A DNA stretch of 64,000 nt from Ailanthus altissimus (GCA_946807835.1 OX327706.1:20139001-20203000); one strand, 5' to 3'; positions 25,003-38,255 are shown, counted from the first letter of the stretch. Program-made: numbers and translations. The notes: generated by a model from the sequence alone, not told the origin.

Positions 25003-28000
25003 TCTGTTACTAAATTACAAAAAAGACACTTAATAAAATTTATATTCACATTATAAATAATTTGATATTTTTTATATATAAGTTTAAATTTGTCATGTAT
25101 TTTTTTAAATTCAATTTATTAAAAACAATAATTAAGTAAAATCAGTATATAGTAATCAACGAATCAATATAAATTATTGTATTTTATACAAAAATTAAAA
25201 ATAAAATAATATTTCTTTTTATTTAAAAAAACAAGACATCAACAATAGATTTGGATAAGTTTTTATAAAAATATAATAGTTGTAGAGATATAAAAAATTA
25301 GATGTATAATGAATTTTAAAAAAACTTAAAATATGTTAGTTAAATAGGATTCATTTTTATTAAGGGTGCAATATAAAAATAAAATAATATTATTAGGGTA
25401 TATGTGACATTACATAAATATTTAAAAAGCTCAAAATTTGAGCTTTTAAAATTAAAGACAAAATAATTTTTTTAATTTTTAAAAATTTAATTATAACTAA
25501 ACGTTATAAAAAAAAAATTGAAAAAAAAATTTTAGTATTAATTTTTTTTATCAATAAAAAAGTTTAACTAAACGAACACTAAATAATACAACTAAGTTAA
25601 CTCTTAAATTTGAGTTGGATTAAGTAGAGATAAAAAAAAAATTATATTTTACGTCAAATAAAAATTAAATAAATTTTAAAAATAAATGAATAAATAAATA
25701 GTATTGCCTACAAATTAATTTTTTTTTTTTTTGGATTAATAAGAACCGGTGAACTAGACACTTGCCTCTATGATTTGCCCTTTGCCCTAGTGTCTATGTG
25801 ACTCTGTCCATCAGTCATCTCTCTACATGATTAATTTGTTTGGACATGGACATATTACATCAATATAATATATACATATGTTTGAATCATGGTGTAAACA
25901 TAGTAGAATACCGTTTTCTTTATTTGCTCTTACAATTCTATGCTTGTGTGGAACCTAGGATTTTGGGAACAAGTGCATCTTCATACGCCATTGAGACTCC
26001 ACTAACTTATTGGACAATGTGATTACTTACAATTTATATAAATTCATTTTTATTTTAAAAGCTAGGGGGGTTCTGACCCCTTTTTTTTTATTCTTTAATT
26101 GGGGAAATGGTTGTAAAAAAAAAAATTCAGAAATTAAGAGGACGCAAGATCCAAAACCTGGCCATCTCATTCATTTAGCCTTTTATACACTTCAGTCTCT
26201 TCTCAGTCTCACCACAATTACAAATAAATGGTGTCTTCTATTGCCCCTGACTGATTATGTTTACAATATGGATCTCTTTGCCATTTTTCTTTTTGTTTTT
26301 TCCTTATTTTTTTATTGCTTTCCCTTCCAACTTTTCCTAGGATTAAGAGTAGCCCAATTGATTTCTCAAAAAAAAAAAAAAGAAAAAGAAAAAAGAGTAG
26401 CCCAATTGCATTACTTTAAAAAAAAAATAAAGTGAGAGAGAGAAAACCAAATGCAAATAACTATCAGCTATATTTGCGTCCGGTTTTTAAGTTATATCGC
26501 AATTTCAAATGAAGCTTTAAATATGTCATTTACATATAAAATCGTAAAATAATACCATATCATGCTCATATAAAAAAAAGAAAAAAGAAAACAAGATTAT
26601 AATATACCTCAAGGCATTTGTTGCAATGCAATTAATTTATAATTACACCCACACCAAATTTTTGTTGGTTACAAATATAGAATTTTGATCACAATGTATT
26701 AATAAACTTTTTTTTTTGGTTTATATATTTACGAGGACGTTACATTATAATTCAAGTGTTATCAAAATGTGATTTTTAGATTAAGTCTAATTATAATATT
26801 ATCTGAAGGATCGAACCTCTAAAATAAGTTAATTATAATACGAAGCAAAATTTTGATACCCAAATGGGCAAAGTAATTTATCGTGTATATATACACAAAG
26901 AAAAAATTAAACCCTTTCTATCATTCAGAGTGAGAAGGGAAAAAAGAATTACTTAGACCTATTATCATTTATCAACATTCAACACCCAATTGCATTTATA
27001 GGAGCAACTTATTTATACAAAGAAAGAACAAGGTCATAATGTAAGTGAAGTCAACCCAAGCTAAACTTTAAAAGATTAGTCCAAATCCGAAAATTAGTTT
27101 GTTGAGATATTTTAGAAAGAAACAAAAGCCAATTTCCCATTTGTATGATCTTTTCAAATAAAGAAAATGAATGGAGCCAAACAATGATTGTCCAAAATGA
27201 ACCAAATGTCCCACCTACTTGTTATACAAGGAATTTAAAGGAGGAGAAAAGTGAGATGAGATGGTACATTGATGATGATTTGATAACACACGTGATTATA
27301 AATTATAATTGCAGGCAGGACTCAGGAGTCAGGCAGGACTCAAAGACAGGAGCGTCTTCACGTGCCAAAAGTCTGGACCACTCCACCCTGGCTGAGACGC
27401 TCCTCCTCTATCCAAAGTTGCCCTCTTTCCCCACTTAATTGAAAATAAAACATGGGGGAAATATTAAATTAATATAATTTATTTGTTTATTTATAATTAA
27501 AAAGTATGTGGTATACAGTTTGCAAATGCAAGGGCCAAGGGCCAGGGTGGGGGGTTTTATTTTGTTTTGTTTCGCTTTAGGTGTTGGCGCTTGCTAGGGC
27601 TAGAGATAGAAGTTGAACCTTTGACTCTGAATTTTGCAAGCCCGAGATGGAGATGGTCAGCAGCACTCAGCTAGCAGCTGGCTTTGACTGTCTATGATGG
27701 AATATGAATTATGATACGATGTTTTCCTCATTTTCCGATGGCTTACAAATTACAATTGCAGAATAACAAAGTGCGCAAAATCATATGCTTCTTTTCACCA
27801 CTTGCTTTCCTTCACTTTGCTTTGCAATTTCCATTAATGAATCCAAGAGCTTTGTTCCATCTAGCTGTCTGTAATCTATTTTTCCCCTCCATGCCTCTGG
27901 TTGCACTCTGCAAATACACATTTTTGGCCATGTTATTTTGGAACACTACTTATCTCCAACACGATAACCCCAATATTATATTTTCTTTACGTATTTACTA

Positions 28001-28780
28001 AGATATACAAAGCTGATAATATTCATTATTAAACTCGTAACATAGGGCGTTAGATCAGTAACATGTAGTGAATTATAAACAAAACAGTTTCACAATGTTG
28101 ACTCAGTGCTTGGCTAAATTTAAGGGTATTGTCAGATTATTCCATCATGACAATTATGACAAGTAAATTGAATTATTAAGGGACATTTTTGGGGCAAAAG
28201 AATATGTAGCTAGCAGCTAAAACTGGCTCATCACATCAATCCTTGTCACATGTGTGTTACTGGGTGCAATGTTTTTGTATTATTGCCATTTGCCAAATTC
28301 AGAGCATGGTGTCCAATGAGCCATAATTACGGGTGAGTTCAATCTACATAACTTATAGCTTAAATCACCATGTAAGATAACACGCAATGGCCGATTTTAT
28401 AGATCAATTCACCTTTGAAAGTTACTTCTGAAAAGACTAGGGCTTTTCGTCCCCTATATTGTGATAGCTGATGGTAAATAATCGGGAGTTTGGGTCACAA
28501 TTAAGTGTAACTTGAAAACAGAGAGTGCGGGCCAAATAGAAATGGACCATGGCCCAACAATCAGAAGCATTGTGAATAGAATGTCGAACATAAAAGCCCG
28601 ATTTAATTAGGCCTCCTTGAGTTTGGAAGGCCCATAGTATAGTTTGTGGAGCATGCTAAATTAGGCCGGTTCAAACTTGGGTCCAAATTGTTCCCAAATA
28701 TAAACCGACCCAGAGCCTTTTGAGCCACGGGCCCTCATATCTATGGAAGGGCCTTACCCACCTCTATTGTAAACCCTAGT
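25003..28780. other. Intergenic spacer, no gene supported
   Basis: AT-rich to 27100, then more balanced. The segment 27310-27440 is GC-richer and holds a short direct repeat of GGCAGGACTCA with one intervening copy difference. Open frames of 60-140 codons here are low-complexity or lack exon signals. A promoter of an unidentified transcript near 27300 is possible but unsupported. Confidence 0.5.
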
Positions 28781-29258
28781 AAGTAGTAACAAAAACACAT
28801 TCTTCGGTCTTCCACACAAGCCATGAAGCCATTGGCAATTGCAGAATCTTAAGTTGAGGCTAAGCCAGTTACCAGATCCAATAATGAATAATTGCATATG
28901 CATATTCATCCCTTTTAAGTTTATGTGACATGTTCAATTTGGGCAGAACGAATGTAGTAGTGCGAACATAGTACGAATCTAGCATGGGATGACCAAATGA
29001 AGACCCATTGAAAACAAAAAAGATTAATAGAAACAAAACAGCAAATCACCAGCACCACCAGCATTGGAGCCGTGACACTGGCATTATTCATCACTGTCCA
29101 TTCCCCATATTCCTCTGCACACGAAAGAATAGACAGATCCCAAAATCACCATACGTAACACTTTGAGGCATTATCTGAATCAATTCAACAAGATTGGTAT
29201 TCTAAATTGTTTGTGACAAAAACATTTACCATTTTACAAATACAAGAGGAATTGCTAC
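28781..29258. other. Spacer with a telo-box-like AAACCCTAG
   Basis: AAACCCTAG near 28771-28779 is the telo-box-like motif common upstream of plant translation genes. It is followed within about 60 bp by a plus-strand ATG whose frame closes after nine codons. No full gene follows, so this may be a relic promoter. Confidence 0.3.
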
Positions 29259-29336
29259 CTGAAATAAGGAACGATGCTTCTTCAACTCCTTCGATCTTGC
29301 CTTGTTCGTATCCGAGTTGGGAGATTTGTTCATCCT
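29259..29336 (-). pseudogene. Isolated exon-like segment with GX3 spacing
   Basis: Acceptor TTTTCTGCTATAG and donor TTTCAG|GTAGCA bound 78 bp that read EDEQISQLGYEQGKIEGVEE and then ASFLISG. The G-x3-G-x3-G spacing recalls the deca-GX3 motif of Yae1/LTO1-type proteins, but one short block is not enough to assign it. A possible next exon starts after TGTGCAG near 29118. I cannot build a complete gene around it. Confidence 0.3.
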
Positions 29337-30821
29337 CTATAGCAGAAAAGGAGAATGAATTGAGTACAAGCATGGCAATATTCATATGTGAATAAATTTT
29401 ATATCAATATTGTTCATTTCAATCGAAACAAATGTATCTTCATCTCTGATTGCAATAAAGACTGGGTTCTTAGTGTAACAATGTTGAGAATCCTATATAA
29501 TGACATTATAACAAATGCTTAAAAATTAATAGTTAAAATGAAACCAGAGTTCAATCTTTCCAGTGCTAGTTAACTTTTTATCTGAAATTTCCTTCTTCAC
29601 TGATGTCATCACAAACGCATCCTAAAAAAAATTATTTTTCTATAGAACAAAAGAATAAGATGATTAGCCATCTAGCCCTAGGTTAACCACATGCATAAAT
29701 AAGCATCAGCTTTAAAAGAATAAAAAGCTGAAGACAAATACCTGAACATGCTTTCAAAATCCATATTCCAGACTCCCCAAGTAATTTTTCTGTTCAAATT
29801 TTATAAGAGAAAATGAAAATGGGCTTGTATACAGAGTTCACAAAAAGATCAATTGACTGAAACAAATAATTACAAAAAATAAAAATAAAAATACTAATGT
29901 TAGATCACGAAATTTGAGTTCTTTAGTTAGATTCAAAAAAGCCTCGGTTAAATTTATAATTTTGAGAAATGATGTTGATATTAGACTACTATTGATTTTC
30001 ACATAGATTCCTAAACTTATATATTGTAAAACAAAAATCAATTATGATTAGGTCGGTGGTGGTACTGACAAAATTCTTCTAATATTTAAGTCAACAATTA
30101 ATATAAAAAATCTTAAATTGATGGAATACATAACAGAGGAATGCTTACCGTGTGAAGTATAATCTATCTATGTAAGTGTTAAGGCTTGTTGAATCCTTCC
30201 TAATTAAGAGGTAAGGAGCCTCATTTATTTTTAATCTTTTAATGTTGTGTTCTACTTGTTTTTAGATTTTTAACGTTGAATTTCACTTATTTTTAAATTT
30301 TTTAGAGTTGTGATTTGGTATAATTCTAACATTTGGAATATCCTTGAGGAGGAATTTTTTAGATGTTAGGAGTTTCAGAGATACTCCTCGTAATATTTAG
30401 TCCTCAAAGTTGATTATGTTCATTCATATAAATGTTGACTCTTAGGCTACTAGTTAAAGACTGCTCATTTCTAAAATCAGGAGTACTTGATAGTATCCAA
30501 TAAAACTCATTGCTTATGAGAGATGGTAGAGGTCATGAAAGAACTGCTCATTCCTAAAAAATGAGTACTTGATAGTACTTATTTCATCATGAGTTAGGGT
30601 TTTATTTTAATAAGGTGAGGTGCTACCAATGGCATAACAGAGATTAATGAGAGCGAGTTCTCAAACACACTCTAGAAATTTAATCGTCTTTTTTTTTTTA
30701 TTCTTTTGAGTTTGTAGCCAATTGATGTGGTCTCCATCGCTTGATTGCTCTTCTACTGAATCGCATGCTCAGGTTTTGTTATGTTGAATCATTGTAATTA
30801 CTTCTTTTATTTATTTTTTGC
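29337..30821. other. AT-rich spacer, no gene seen
   Basis: Open frames are short and low-complexity. Weak exon-like pieces on the minus strand at 29540-29620 and 29745-29790 cannot be joined in phase. Confidence 0.45.
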
Positions 30822-31119
30822 CGTCAAATCTTGAATTAGAGTACATTTTAGATGTAACTGATTCTGATTTTGAATTAGAGCATGAAGATATTATAGAACA
30901 ACTTGAATTGAAACTGAGACTTGCAAGAGCAGGGGAGCTTCCAACCATCTTGAAAGAGTGAGTCTCAATCAAAGATGACAAAGGAACTTAAGCCATTTAA
31001 GGTTGATCACAAGTTCGAGAACAAAGATCTAATGATGGAAATTCGCAAGTTTTACAGGAGCTACTTGAATAAAATGCAAAAATTGGATATCTTGAATTCC
31101 CAGGCCACGCATGCAATTG
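30822..31119 (+). pseudogene. Gene fragment, possibly of the plant 'L34Ae'-annotated family
   Basis: The plus strand reads DSDFELEHEDIIEQLELKLR, then LARAGELPTILKE, then a TGA. After a one-base shift it continues KMTKELKPFKVDHKFENKD and RKFYRSYLNKMQKLDILNSQ, ending at a consensus donor (GTAAGT at 31120). The coherent coding character on both sides of one extra T near 30959 marks a frameshifted copy. The acidic 'HEDIIEQLE' and 'YLNKMQKLDILN' segments remind me of an uncharacterised plant family often annotated as ribosomal protein L34Ae, which is an attribution from memory. Function is unknown. Confidence 0.5.
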
Positions 31120-32874
31120 GTAAGTGAACAAATATACCTCCTCACTATCATTAATTGGAATATCATTTCTAAAGTTTAGATTCCAGCTTATGTTCAAAAA
31201 TTGAAAAAGAATTAATACTTTCTGCATCTTTGATCCATTCAATCTATGGATATGCATATGTTTTTCTGTCAACCTAATTGTTTGTCATATGGTGCAAGCT
31301 TTGCTTCGATGCTAACACACTCACATTTTCTTTGAATGTGGAGATATTTATAAGACTTACTTTATTTTTCTCTTCCCTTCGATTTAAATTATGCTTAATT
31401 ATGGCAGCGGATTTATTTTATTTTATTTTATTTTTTGTAGATTTATAAGATGTTGGGATGCTAAATTGGGTTATGAGATCTACAGGATAACCGTTGGGCT
31501 TGGAGGATTGGTTAGTGAGCTTGAACTTTGTATATTTATCTTTGAAAGCCCTTGTAATGGAGTTGCTTGGTAGGATGTGAGTGTAGGTAGATGACATTTT
31601 TCCTTGCTGATGGTTGAGTTACTTTAAAATTTAAGTGCTGGACCCCTGTAAGTGTAGACAGTACCCGCAATGTTTAGTTTTCGGATAGCCAACATGGAAC
31701 TCTTCTGCAGGCATATTCTTTCCACAAAGGTGATGTGAATGCTCGGGCTGGAGCTCCTAATCATAACAGGGTGTTCTCTATTGGTTAAGCTTATGGTTAT
31801 TATTATTCGTACTGCGGTTAAAATCGGTTTTACACTCCATTATTGTTTGGCCTTTACTTTGGCGTTTGAGATGAGCCAAGGAGTCCACAACACAAAATCT
31901 GTGGATTGTTTGTTGTACTATGGTGTTGGTATATTGCTATGAGGTTACATTGCTTGTAATCCATTTGCTCCCAGGAGAATTTTTTCCTCTGAGATAGTGA
32001 GAGTTGCTCCGTAGCTACAATCTACTGCAATAGCAAGTTAATTGTGTGCTTTTTTATTATTTAGGAATGCAACTGCCAGTCGAAATTCAAAGCTCTGCCT
32101 CTTATTATCATCTGCTTCAACCAGCTCTCTGTGACCTTGACACTTATCGAACTGAGAGCTCTGCCTCTGCCACATTTCGTCTTTGCAAAGTGTTTTCAGT
32201 CTCTAATTGAGAAGTGTTTCATAAAATAAAGATAAGGTTAGTTTCTGTTGCCATTTCTTCAGTTTTTATGACAACAAGTGGCGGGGCACAAAACTTATCA
32301 CTACTATCACCCTGTGCAGCTGATTTTTTTTTTTTGGCGAGGACCTAACTTTTTTGTGACGGCTAAAAAGCGGTTGCAAAAATTGACAACCTGCCGCGGC
32401 TACAAAACCATAGCAAAAGTGTGTAGTTTTACAATACTTGAGTTTTTATATTTCGATGAGAAAGAAAAACTTTAGTGCGTTAAAAAAAATGGTATGTAGA
32501 ACTAAAAAATTCGGTGTGTTTGCATTGTAGGTACCATAGAGAAAGCCACTAGACATAATATTTACAGTATAATTTGTTTTTAATTCCTGAAAGATATAAT
32601 CCAAGTAAAACTTGATTTGAATGATTGAAAACATTGGATTTTATTTGTTAAATCATTGTGCTTTAAACTCGAGGCATATCATTATAATGAAAATGATCAT
32701 TCCTATATAAAATTGTTATGTGTTCAATTAATTGAAGAATCCCAATGTAATATCAAAATGACATCACAAATTCTTCTTTTAAAGACTAAGCCAATAATTT
32801 AAAAATGTCAATGTAAAAAACTAACCATTAAATCATCAGTTCAACTTTTGATCTTGAAGCAAGAAACAAATTCA
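31120..32874. other. Spacer with weak exon-like and transposon-like pieces
   Basis: A plus-strand segment after TTCTGCAG at about 31710 reads [20 protein letters not shown] and then VFSIG and a stop, which looks coding but is unassigned. It may be a further piece of the fragment at 30822-31119. At 32330-32420, GTGACGGCTAAAAAGCGGTTG followed by GCCGCGGCTAC resembles subterminal repeats of plant CACTA elements, but no TIR pair is visible. Confidence 0.3.
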
Positions 32875-33922
32875 TTAAGAAGACAAAGTCTTTGAGGCAG
32901 ATATATCTGCCTCTACAGAGCTTTGGAGAGAAGTAGGAAACCCATCAATCCAAATATGCTCAGACATTTCAACAAAAGCCATTTTGGATAGATAATGAGC
33001 CACCATATTTGTTTCCCTCGGAAGAAAATTTACCGAAATCACACAATTTGGAGAGATGAAACTCCTAATATCTGTAAGCAAATGACCAAGTTTTGCCAAG
33101 GACTCTTGATTTTCGGTAATTTGGTGCACAACCTTTGCAGAATTGGGTTTAGCATAACATGAAAGGAAATTGAGGTGATGCGCCCATTTAACACCCATAC
33201 GAACTGAAGAGGCTTCAGCCACTTCTACCAAGCAGCTTCCATGGATGAAATTTAGACCAGCAGCTCAGACCTTCCCTGTATGATCACATATAACCCATCC
33301 TAAGCCACAACCTTTCTCTTCTTTGGCAATAGCTGCATCAGAAGTTAAAAGAACCAACATGATGAGGGGACTAGACTTTCGAGGCACAATAACTATCATC
33401 ATTCGGTTGAACCACAGCCTTCTGATACTCCTACAAATAATCAGTAGCCCATCTAAAGATCAAGCTAGCATCAATGTCTTTGGTGTCATGAACAGGCTGA
33501 TTTTGGTGATACCAGCAGCGCTATAACACAACCATTAGCACCTCAAAATCATCTTTTGACAGTTGATCCATTCTTGCAAAACAAAAGTCCCGAAATGGGA
33601 GGGTTTTTGGCATATGAACTTGCTGCATCATAGAGCAACGAAGCAATCTCAGCTCCTTACACGACCATACAACATGCAACGTAGTTTCCTGACCACCATG
33701 GCAGCACGGGCACCGATCATTAGTATGGATTTTGTGTGACTTGAGATTTGCAAGGCACAACAGCCAATCATGCTAAGCCTTCCAAATGAAAATTTTAATC
33801 TTATTTGGAAGGGATAAACTCCACAAGAATTTCCACCATTTTTTAACCATATCACTGTTTGAAATAGTAGGGTTATCTAGCATCGTCAGAGCTACCTAAT
33901 ACCCACTCTTCATGGAATATTT
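32875..33922 (-). pseudogene. LINE fragment: zinc-finger-like region and RNase H domain (3' part)
   Basis: The minus strand encodes the C-terminal half of a plant LINE polyprotein: YSMKSGY at the upstream edge, KKWWKFLWSLSLPNKIKIF-like sequence, the HTNDRCPCCHGGQETTLHVV knuckle-like block, then a plant RNase H domain with GLGWVICDHTGKV, VEVAEASSVRMGVKWA and LPRETNMVAHYLSK. Several stops interrupt it, including one after KSGY and one after TGKV. It ends at a stop at 32875. Its upstream part lies on the other side of the Copia insertion, at 38529-39275. Confidence 0.8.
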
Positions 33923-34194
33923 TGTTAGAATCTTAAGAGAAACAAATAATTTGAGAGTTAAGAGTTGAGGAAATGTATATATCTTATTTCACAAATGAGA
34001 ATGTCTATTTATAGGTTTACAATCAAACTGAAATTGCTAAAAAATCTAAACTGCTATCAGATTTTATTGAAACTACTTCTACTAACTGAAGAATAAAAAA
34101 TTAAGGAGTAAGAATCTGATATGAACCAGTAACAAAGACTAAGTTTAACTAAGACTTTTTCAAACTTCAAGGCAAACTCTCATGAGTTTTGACA
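33923..34194 (-). repeat. 3' LTR of the Copia element
   Basis: 272 bp, TGTTAGAATC to TTTTGACA on the plus strand. It aligns with the LTR at 38256-38528 over its whole length. The terminal base pattern is slightly mutated compared with the other LTR (TTGACA against CTAACA). Confidence 0.93.
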
Positions 34195-34210
34195 CTCCTT
34201 CTTAAGATTT
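34195..34210 (-). other. Polypurine tract of the Copia element
   Basis: On the minus strand AAGAAGGAG lies immediately before the 3' LTR, where plus-strand DNA synthesis is primed in LTR elements. Confidence 0.6.
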
Positions 34211-34354
34211 GCCTTGGACATGCCAAGCTTCATCCTTAGGAACTCTAGCCTTGATTTAGAAAGTGCCTTATTATGTCTGCAAGTTGTACATCAGTTGAGC
34301 AATAATGCAACTTGACAAGTGAATTCTTTTCAATTTCCCATATGGAGTGAAATT

Positions 34355-37300
34355 TTACATTGATGTGCTTGGTCCTGCCATGTTGGATAGGATTTTAAGC
34401 AATGGTAATGGCAAACTTGTTGTCACAGTAAAGCTCAGTTGGTAAGCTTTGTTCTGGCCTAAATTAGCAAGCAATTTTTTTAACCATATTGCTTGATTTG
34501 CAGTAGCTGCTAGGCAGATATACTCAGCTTTTGCAGTTGATTGTGCCATTGTTTCTTACTTTCTTGCATTCCAGTAGATGACACCTAAACCAATTGTAAA
34601 TACATAACCTGAAGTGCTATTCATGTCATCAACACTTCCTGCCCAATAATTGTCTGCATAACCATCTAACTTAACTCCTGTCTTTAAATACTATATGTCA
34701 AGATTTGTTATACCTCTAACATACTTTAGCACCCTCTTTGCAACTCCCATGTGAACATTGCTAGGTGAACTCATGAACCTTGAAAGCAAACCAGCTGGAA
34801 ACATCAAGTCAGGTCTGGTTGCTGTTAAGTACAGTAGGCTGCCTACCAAGCTTCTATATGCAGAGAGTTCCTCAAGTTTCTCACCATCATTCTTTGAAAT
34901 CTTCTCGTTTTGTGCCAACGGAGTTGCTACTTCTTTGCATGATTCCAACTTGAATTTCTTGAGAATATCAATAGCATATTTTCTCCGTGAAATGAAGATT
35001 CCCAAGCTGCATTGGTATATTTCCATTCCAAGAAAGTAGTTCATAATGCTAAGATTAGACATCTCAAATACATCTTACATTTCCATTTTGAACTTAGCCT
35101 ACAAGTCTACATTACTTTCAGTTACTAGCATGTCATTAACATAAAGTGACACTACCAATTGCAAACCATCATCATTTTGTTTCAAATACAAAGTAGCTTC
35201 ATTTTCACTTCTCCTGAATCCAAATTAGATCAGATGAGAGTCAATTCTGCTATACTAGGCCCTTGGTGCTTGCTTCAAACCATAGAGAGCCTTGTGCGGC
35301 TTATACACTTTGTGTTCATGGCCAGCAACCTCAAAGCCTTCTGGTTGTTGAACATAAATTTCTTCAAGAAGTATACCATTTAGAAAAGTTAACTTGACAT
35401 CTAAATGGTACACTTTCGATCCCATTTGACCAGCAAGTACAAGTAACAGCCTTATGGTGTTATGTCTGGCTACTGGTGCAAATGTATCACCATAGTCTAT
35501 TCTAGAAACTTGAGCAAAACCCTTCATAACCAATATAGCCTTGTGTTTAAAGATTGAACCATCTGAATTAAATTTGGTTATAAAAGCCCATTTCACACCA
35601 ATTGCCTTCTTAACTTCAGGTAGTTATGTCAACATCCAGGTTCCATTTCTTTCAATAGCATCAATTTAAGCTTTCATGGCCTTAATCCATTCTGAAAATC
35701 TTGCAGCTTCTGTGTAACATGTAGGCTCAGCATGTACAAGATTGCATCTCTCATACACATCAGATAATGGCCTTACCTTAAGCACTGGTGTGTCTGAAGT
35801 TGCTTCAACATCAAGTGGATCTTCAATAATTGTACTTGGTTCAAGAATAAATAGAGTGGTTTGATCACATTTATGGACTTCCTTCAAGTCCTAATTCCAG
35901 TATGAATTTTCATCAAAGTGCACATCTCTACTTATTACAATTTTCTTTCCACTCAAGCTAAAAATTTTGTAACCTTTTGATTCTGCCGCATATCCAACAA
36001 AGACACCTTTCTCAGCTCTTTCATCAAGCTTGCCTCTCTTGACATATGGCATATGAAGGTAGCACAATGAGCCAAACACTTTCAGGTGCTTGACATAAGG
36101 TTTTACATCAAACCATGCTTCTATTAGTGTTTTGCTTTGAATAGATTTAGTCAGTAGTCTGTTAAGCAAATATACTGAGGTGTTGACTGCTTCAGCCTAT
36201 AGAAAATTTGGTAGCTTTATTTCAAATAGCAAGCACCTTGCCATCTCTATAATGGTTCTATTATTCCTCTCTGAGACTCCATTCTGTTGCGGTGAGTATG
36301 GAACTGTCAGCTAGTGTATAATCCTAGCTTCTTGACAAAAAACATTGAACTCTTTTGAGGTATACTCACCTTCACTATTAGTTCTAAGCACCTTAACCTT
36401 TTGGCCACTCTGAGTTTCAACCATTTTCTTGAAGCTATTGAACACAGAGAGCACTTGTGACTTGGTTTTTAGAAAATAAACCCAAGTCATTCTGCTGAAA
36501 TCATTAATAAATAGTGCAAAATAAACATTGTTGTTTAATAAGGCCGTACTCATTGGTCTGCAAATATCTGAATGAACTAATTCAAGCTTGAGGGTAGCTC
36601 TCTTGGCCATATTGTGAGGGAATGACTGTCGATGATGCTTCCCTAGCTCACAACTTTCACAAGTTTGAGCATTAATTGTGATTTCAGGCATGTCTTCAAC
36701 CATACCAGCTTTTTGCATGAACTTCAGTGACTTTCAAGTTGAAATGACCATATCTTTTGTGCCAAATAATACTCTCATCAATCTTGGCACTAAAGACATG
36801 ACATTTAACTAAATCAAGCTTTAAATAAAAGCTATTTCCATCCATTTTAATTTTTGCTATCTCTGTTCCATATATATTAGTGATAAAACAAAAATTTTCT
36901 TTAAAAGAGACTGCATATCCATTTCTTAGCATTTGTGCAACACTAAGAAGATTTTGATCCAGTTCTGGAATGTAAAGAACATTAGTGACAATTTTTGTAC
37001 CTCTCTTGGTGCTAATAGCAATTGTCCCTTTACTTTTGGCCTGCACAACTTCACCATTTCCCAGCTTGACATTTGGTTGAACTGATCTGTCAATGGAGGT
37101 AAAAATTGACAGATATTTGTTCATGTGACTGGTGCAGCCACTGTCAATAAGCCAAGTATTCAGTTTATGAGAACTGAGTGCTTGTGATGCTATACATAAA
37201 TGCTCATCATCTTTTTTTTCTTCTTTAGTCACATTTGCATGTTGTTGTGCTTGCTCCTGAGATTGTTTTTTCTTAGCTCTGCAATACTTTTCACTGTGGC

Positions 37301-38138
37301 CAAGTTTATTGCAAAAATTACAACGAAAAGAGGTTTATCTTTGTACCAACAATCTTTCTCAGCATGATTCATTTTTCTACAATGAGAGCAAGGTGGAAAA
37401 TTTTCCTTTCTTGAAGATCCTTTAACTTTTCCTTTACTGTTATTAAAGGACTTCTTTCCTTGCAGGTTTCTAGAATTTTTTCCCTTGTGATTTGTTTGAA
37501 AAGCACCTTCAGTACTTTCATCACCTCTTATTGAGACTCTTTGCTCCTGTGCATAAAGCTTGCTTGTTAACTTTGCAATTGTGAGACTTTGTAAGTCACA
37601 AGACTCTTTAATTGCAGATATTTTAGCTTCAAACTTTTGAGGCACTGAAACCATGATCTTTTTTTACCACATTTTGATCTGTAAATGCCTCACCAAGAAG
37701 CCTAATTTGGTTTACAACATCCATTAACCTACTGGAATAATCTTTGACAGATTCGTTGTCTTTCATCTTCATCAACTCAAACTCTCTCTTTAATGTGAGG
37801 AGCTTGGTAGTTTTGACTCTATCACTGCCCTCAAATTCACCTTGGAGCTTGTCCCATATCTGTTTAGGTGTTTCCAAGTCTATGATTTTGGTTAAGATGT
37901 GGTTTGCAAGGCCTGAATGTAGGCAGGTGATGGCTTTGTCTTTCTTGATTTTTTCCTCCTCATATGCTTTCATCCGAGCAATTGTAGGATTTGCTCTCAA
38001 TGGTGGTGGATCAGTTTCAGACATCACAACATTCCACAAACCTTGAGACCTTAAGTAAAACCTCATCTTGACAGCCCAAATGTGATAGAATTCACCATTA
38101 AACACTGGAATTACAGATGTACTGTTGGAAGTAGACAT
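34355..38138 (-). pseudogene. Copia gag-pol coding region, broken
   Basis: Domains on the minus strand, 5' to 3': gag from an ATG at 38138 (MSTSNST, then FNGEFYHIWAVKMRFYL and PKQIWDKLQGEFEG), a CX2CX4HX4C zinc knuckle near 37350-37392, protease with WLIDSGCTSHM near 37120-37160, integrase with its HHCC region (CESCELGKHH) and HSDICRP, reverse transcriptase with DYGDTFAPVARHNTIRLLL and ALYGLKQAP, and RNase H with AQSTAKAEYICLAA near 34480-34549. The frame is interrupted by several stops and frame changes, for example near 37640, 36710, 36180, 35640, 35060 and 34700. The RT active-site motif reads YVND (codon AAT at 35135-35137) in place of the usual YVDD. Confidence 0.9.
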
Positions 38139-38241
38139 GTTTGCACCACAGCTGCCTGAAAAAAATAAATCACTCAACCTCATTAGTGTTTGCACTCAAG
38201 CTCTAAAAAAAAAAACTTTGCTTCACAGCCCGTAGAAAGTT

Positions 38242-38255
38242 TGCTTTGATACCAC
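38242..38255 (-). other. Primer-binding site of the Copia element
   Basis: Directly inside the 5' LTR the minus strand reads TGGTATCAAAGC, one mismatch from the complement of the initiator Met tRNA 3' end (TGGTATCAGAGC), the usual Copia primer. Confidence 0.8.

Noticed and set aside
22330..25600. Possible large foldback element split by the solo LTR
   Set aside because: Only short AT-rich inverted similarities around CGTTTGGTTG; not distinguishable from chance by eye.
37744..38046. Plus-strand 100-codon frame opposite the Copia gag
   Set aside because: Antisense of the clearly recognisable gag region.
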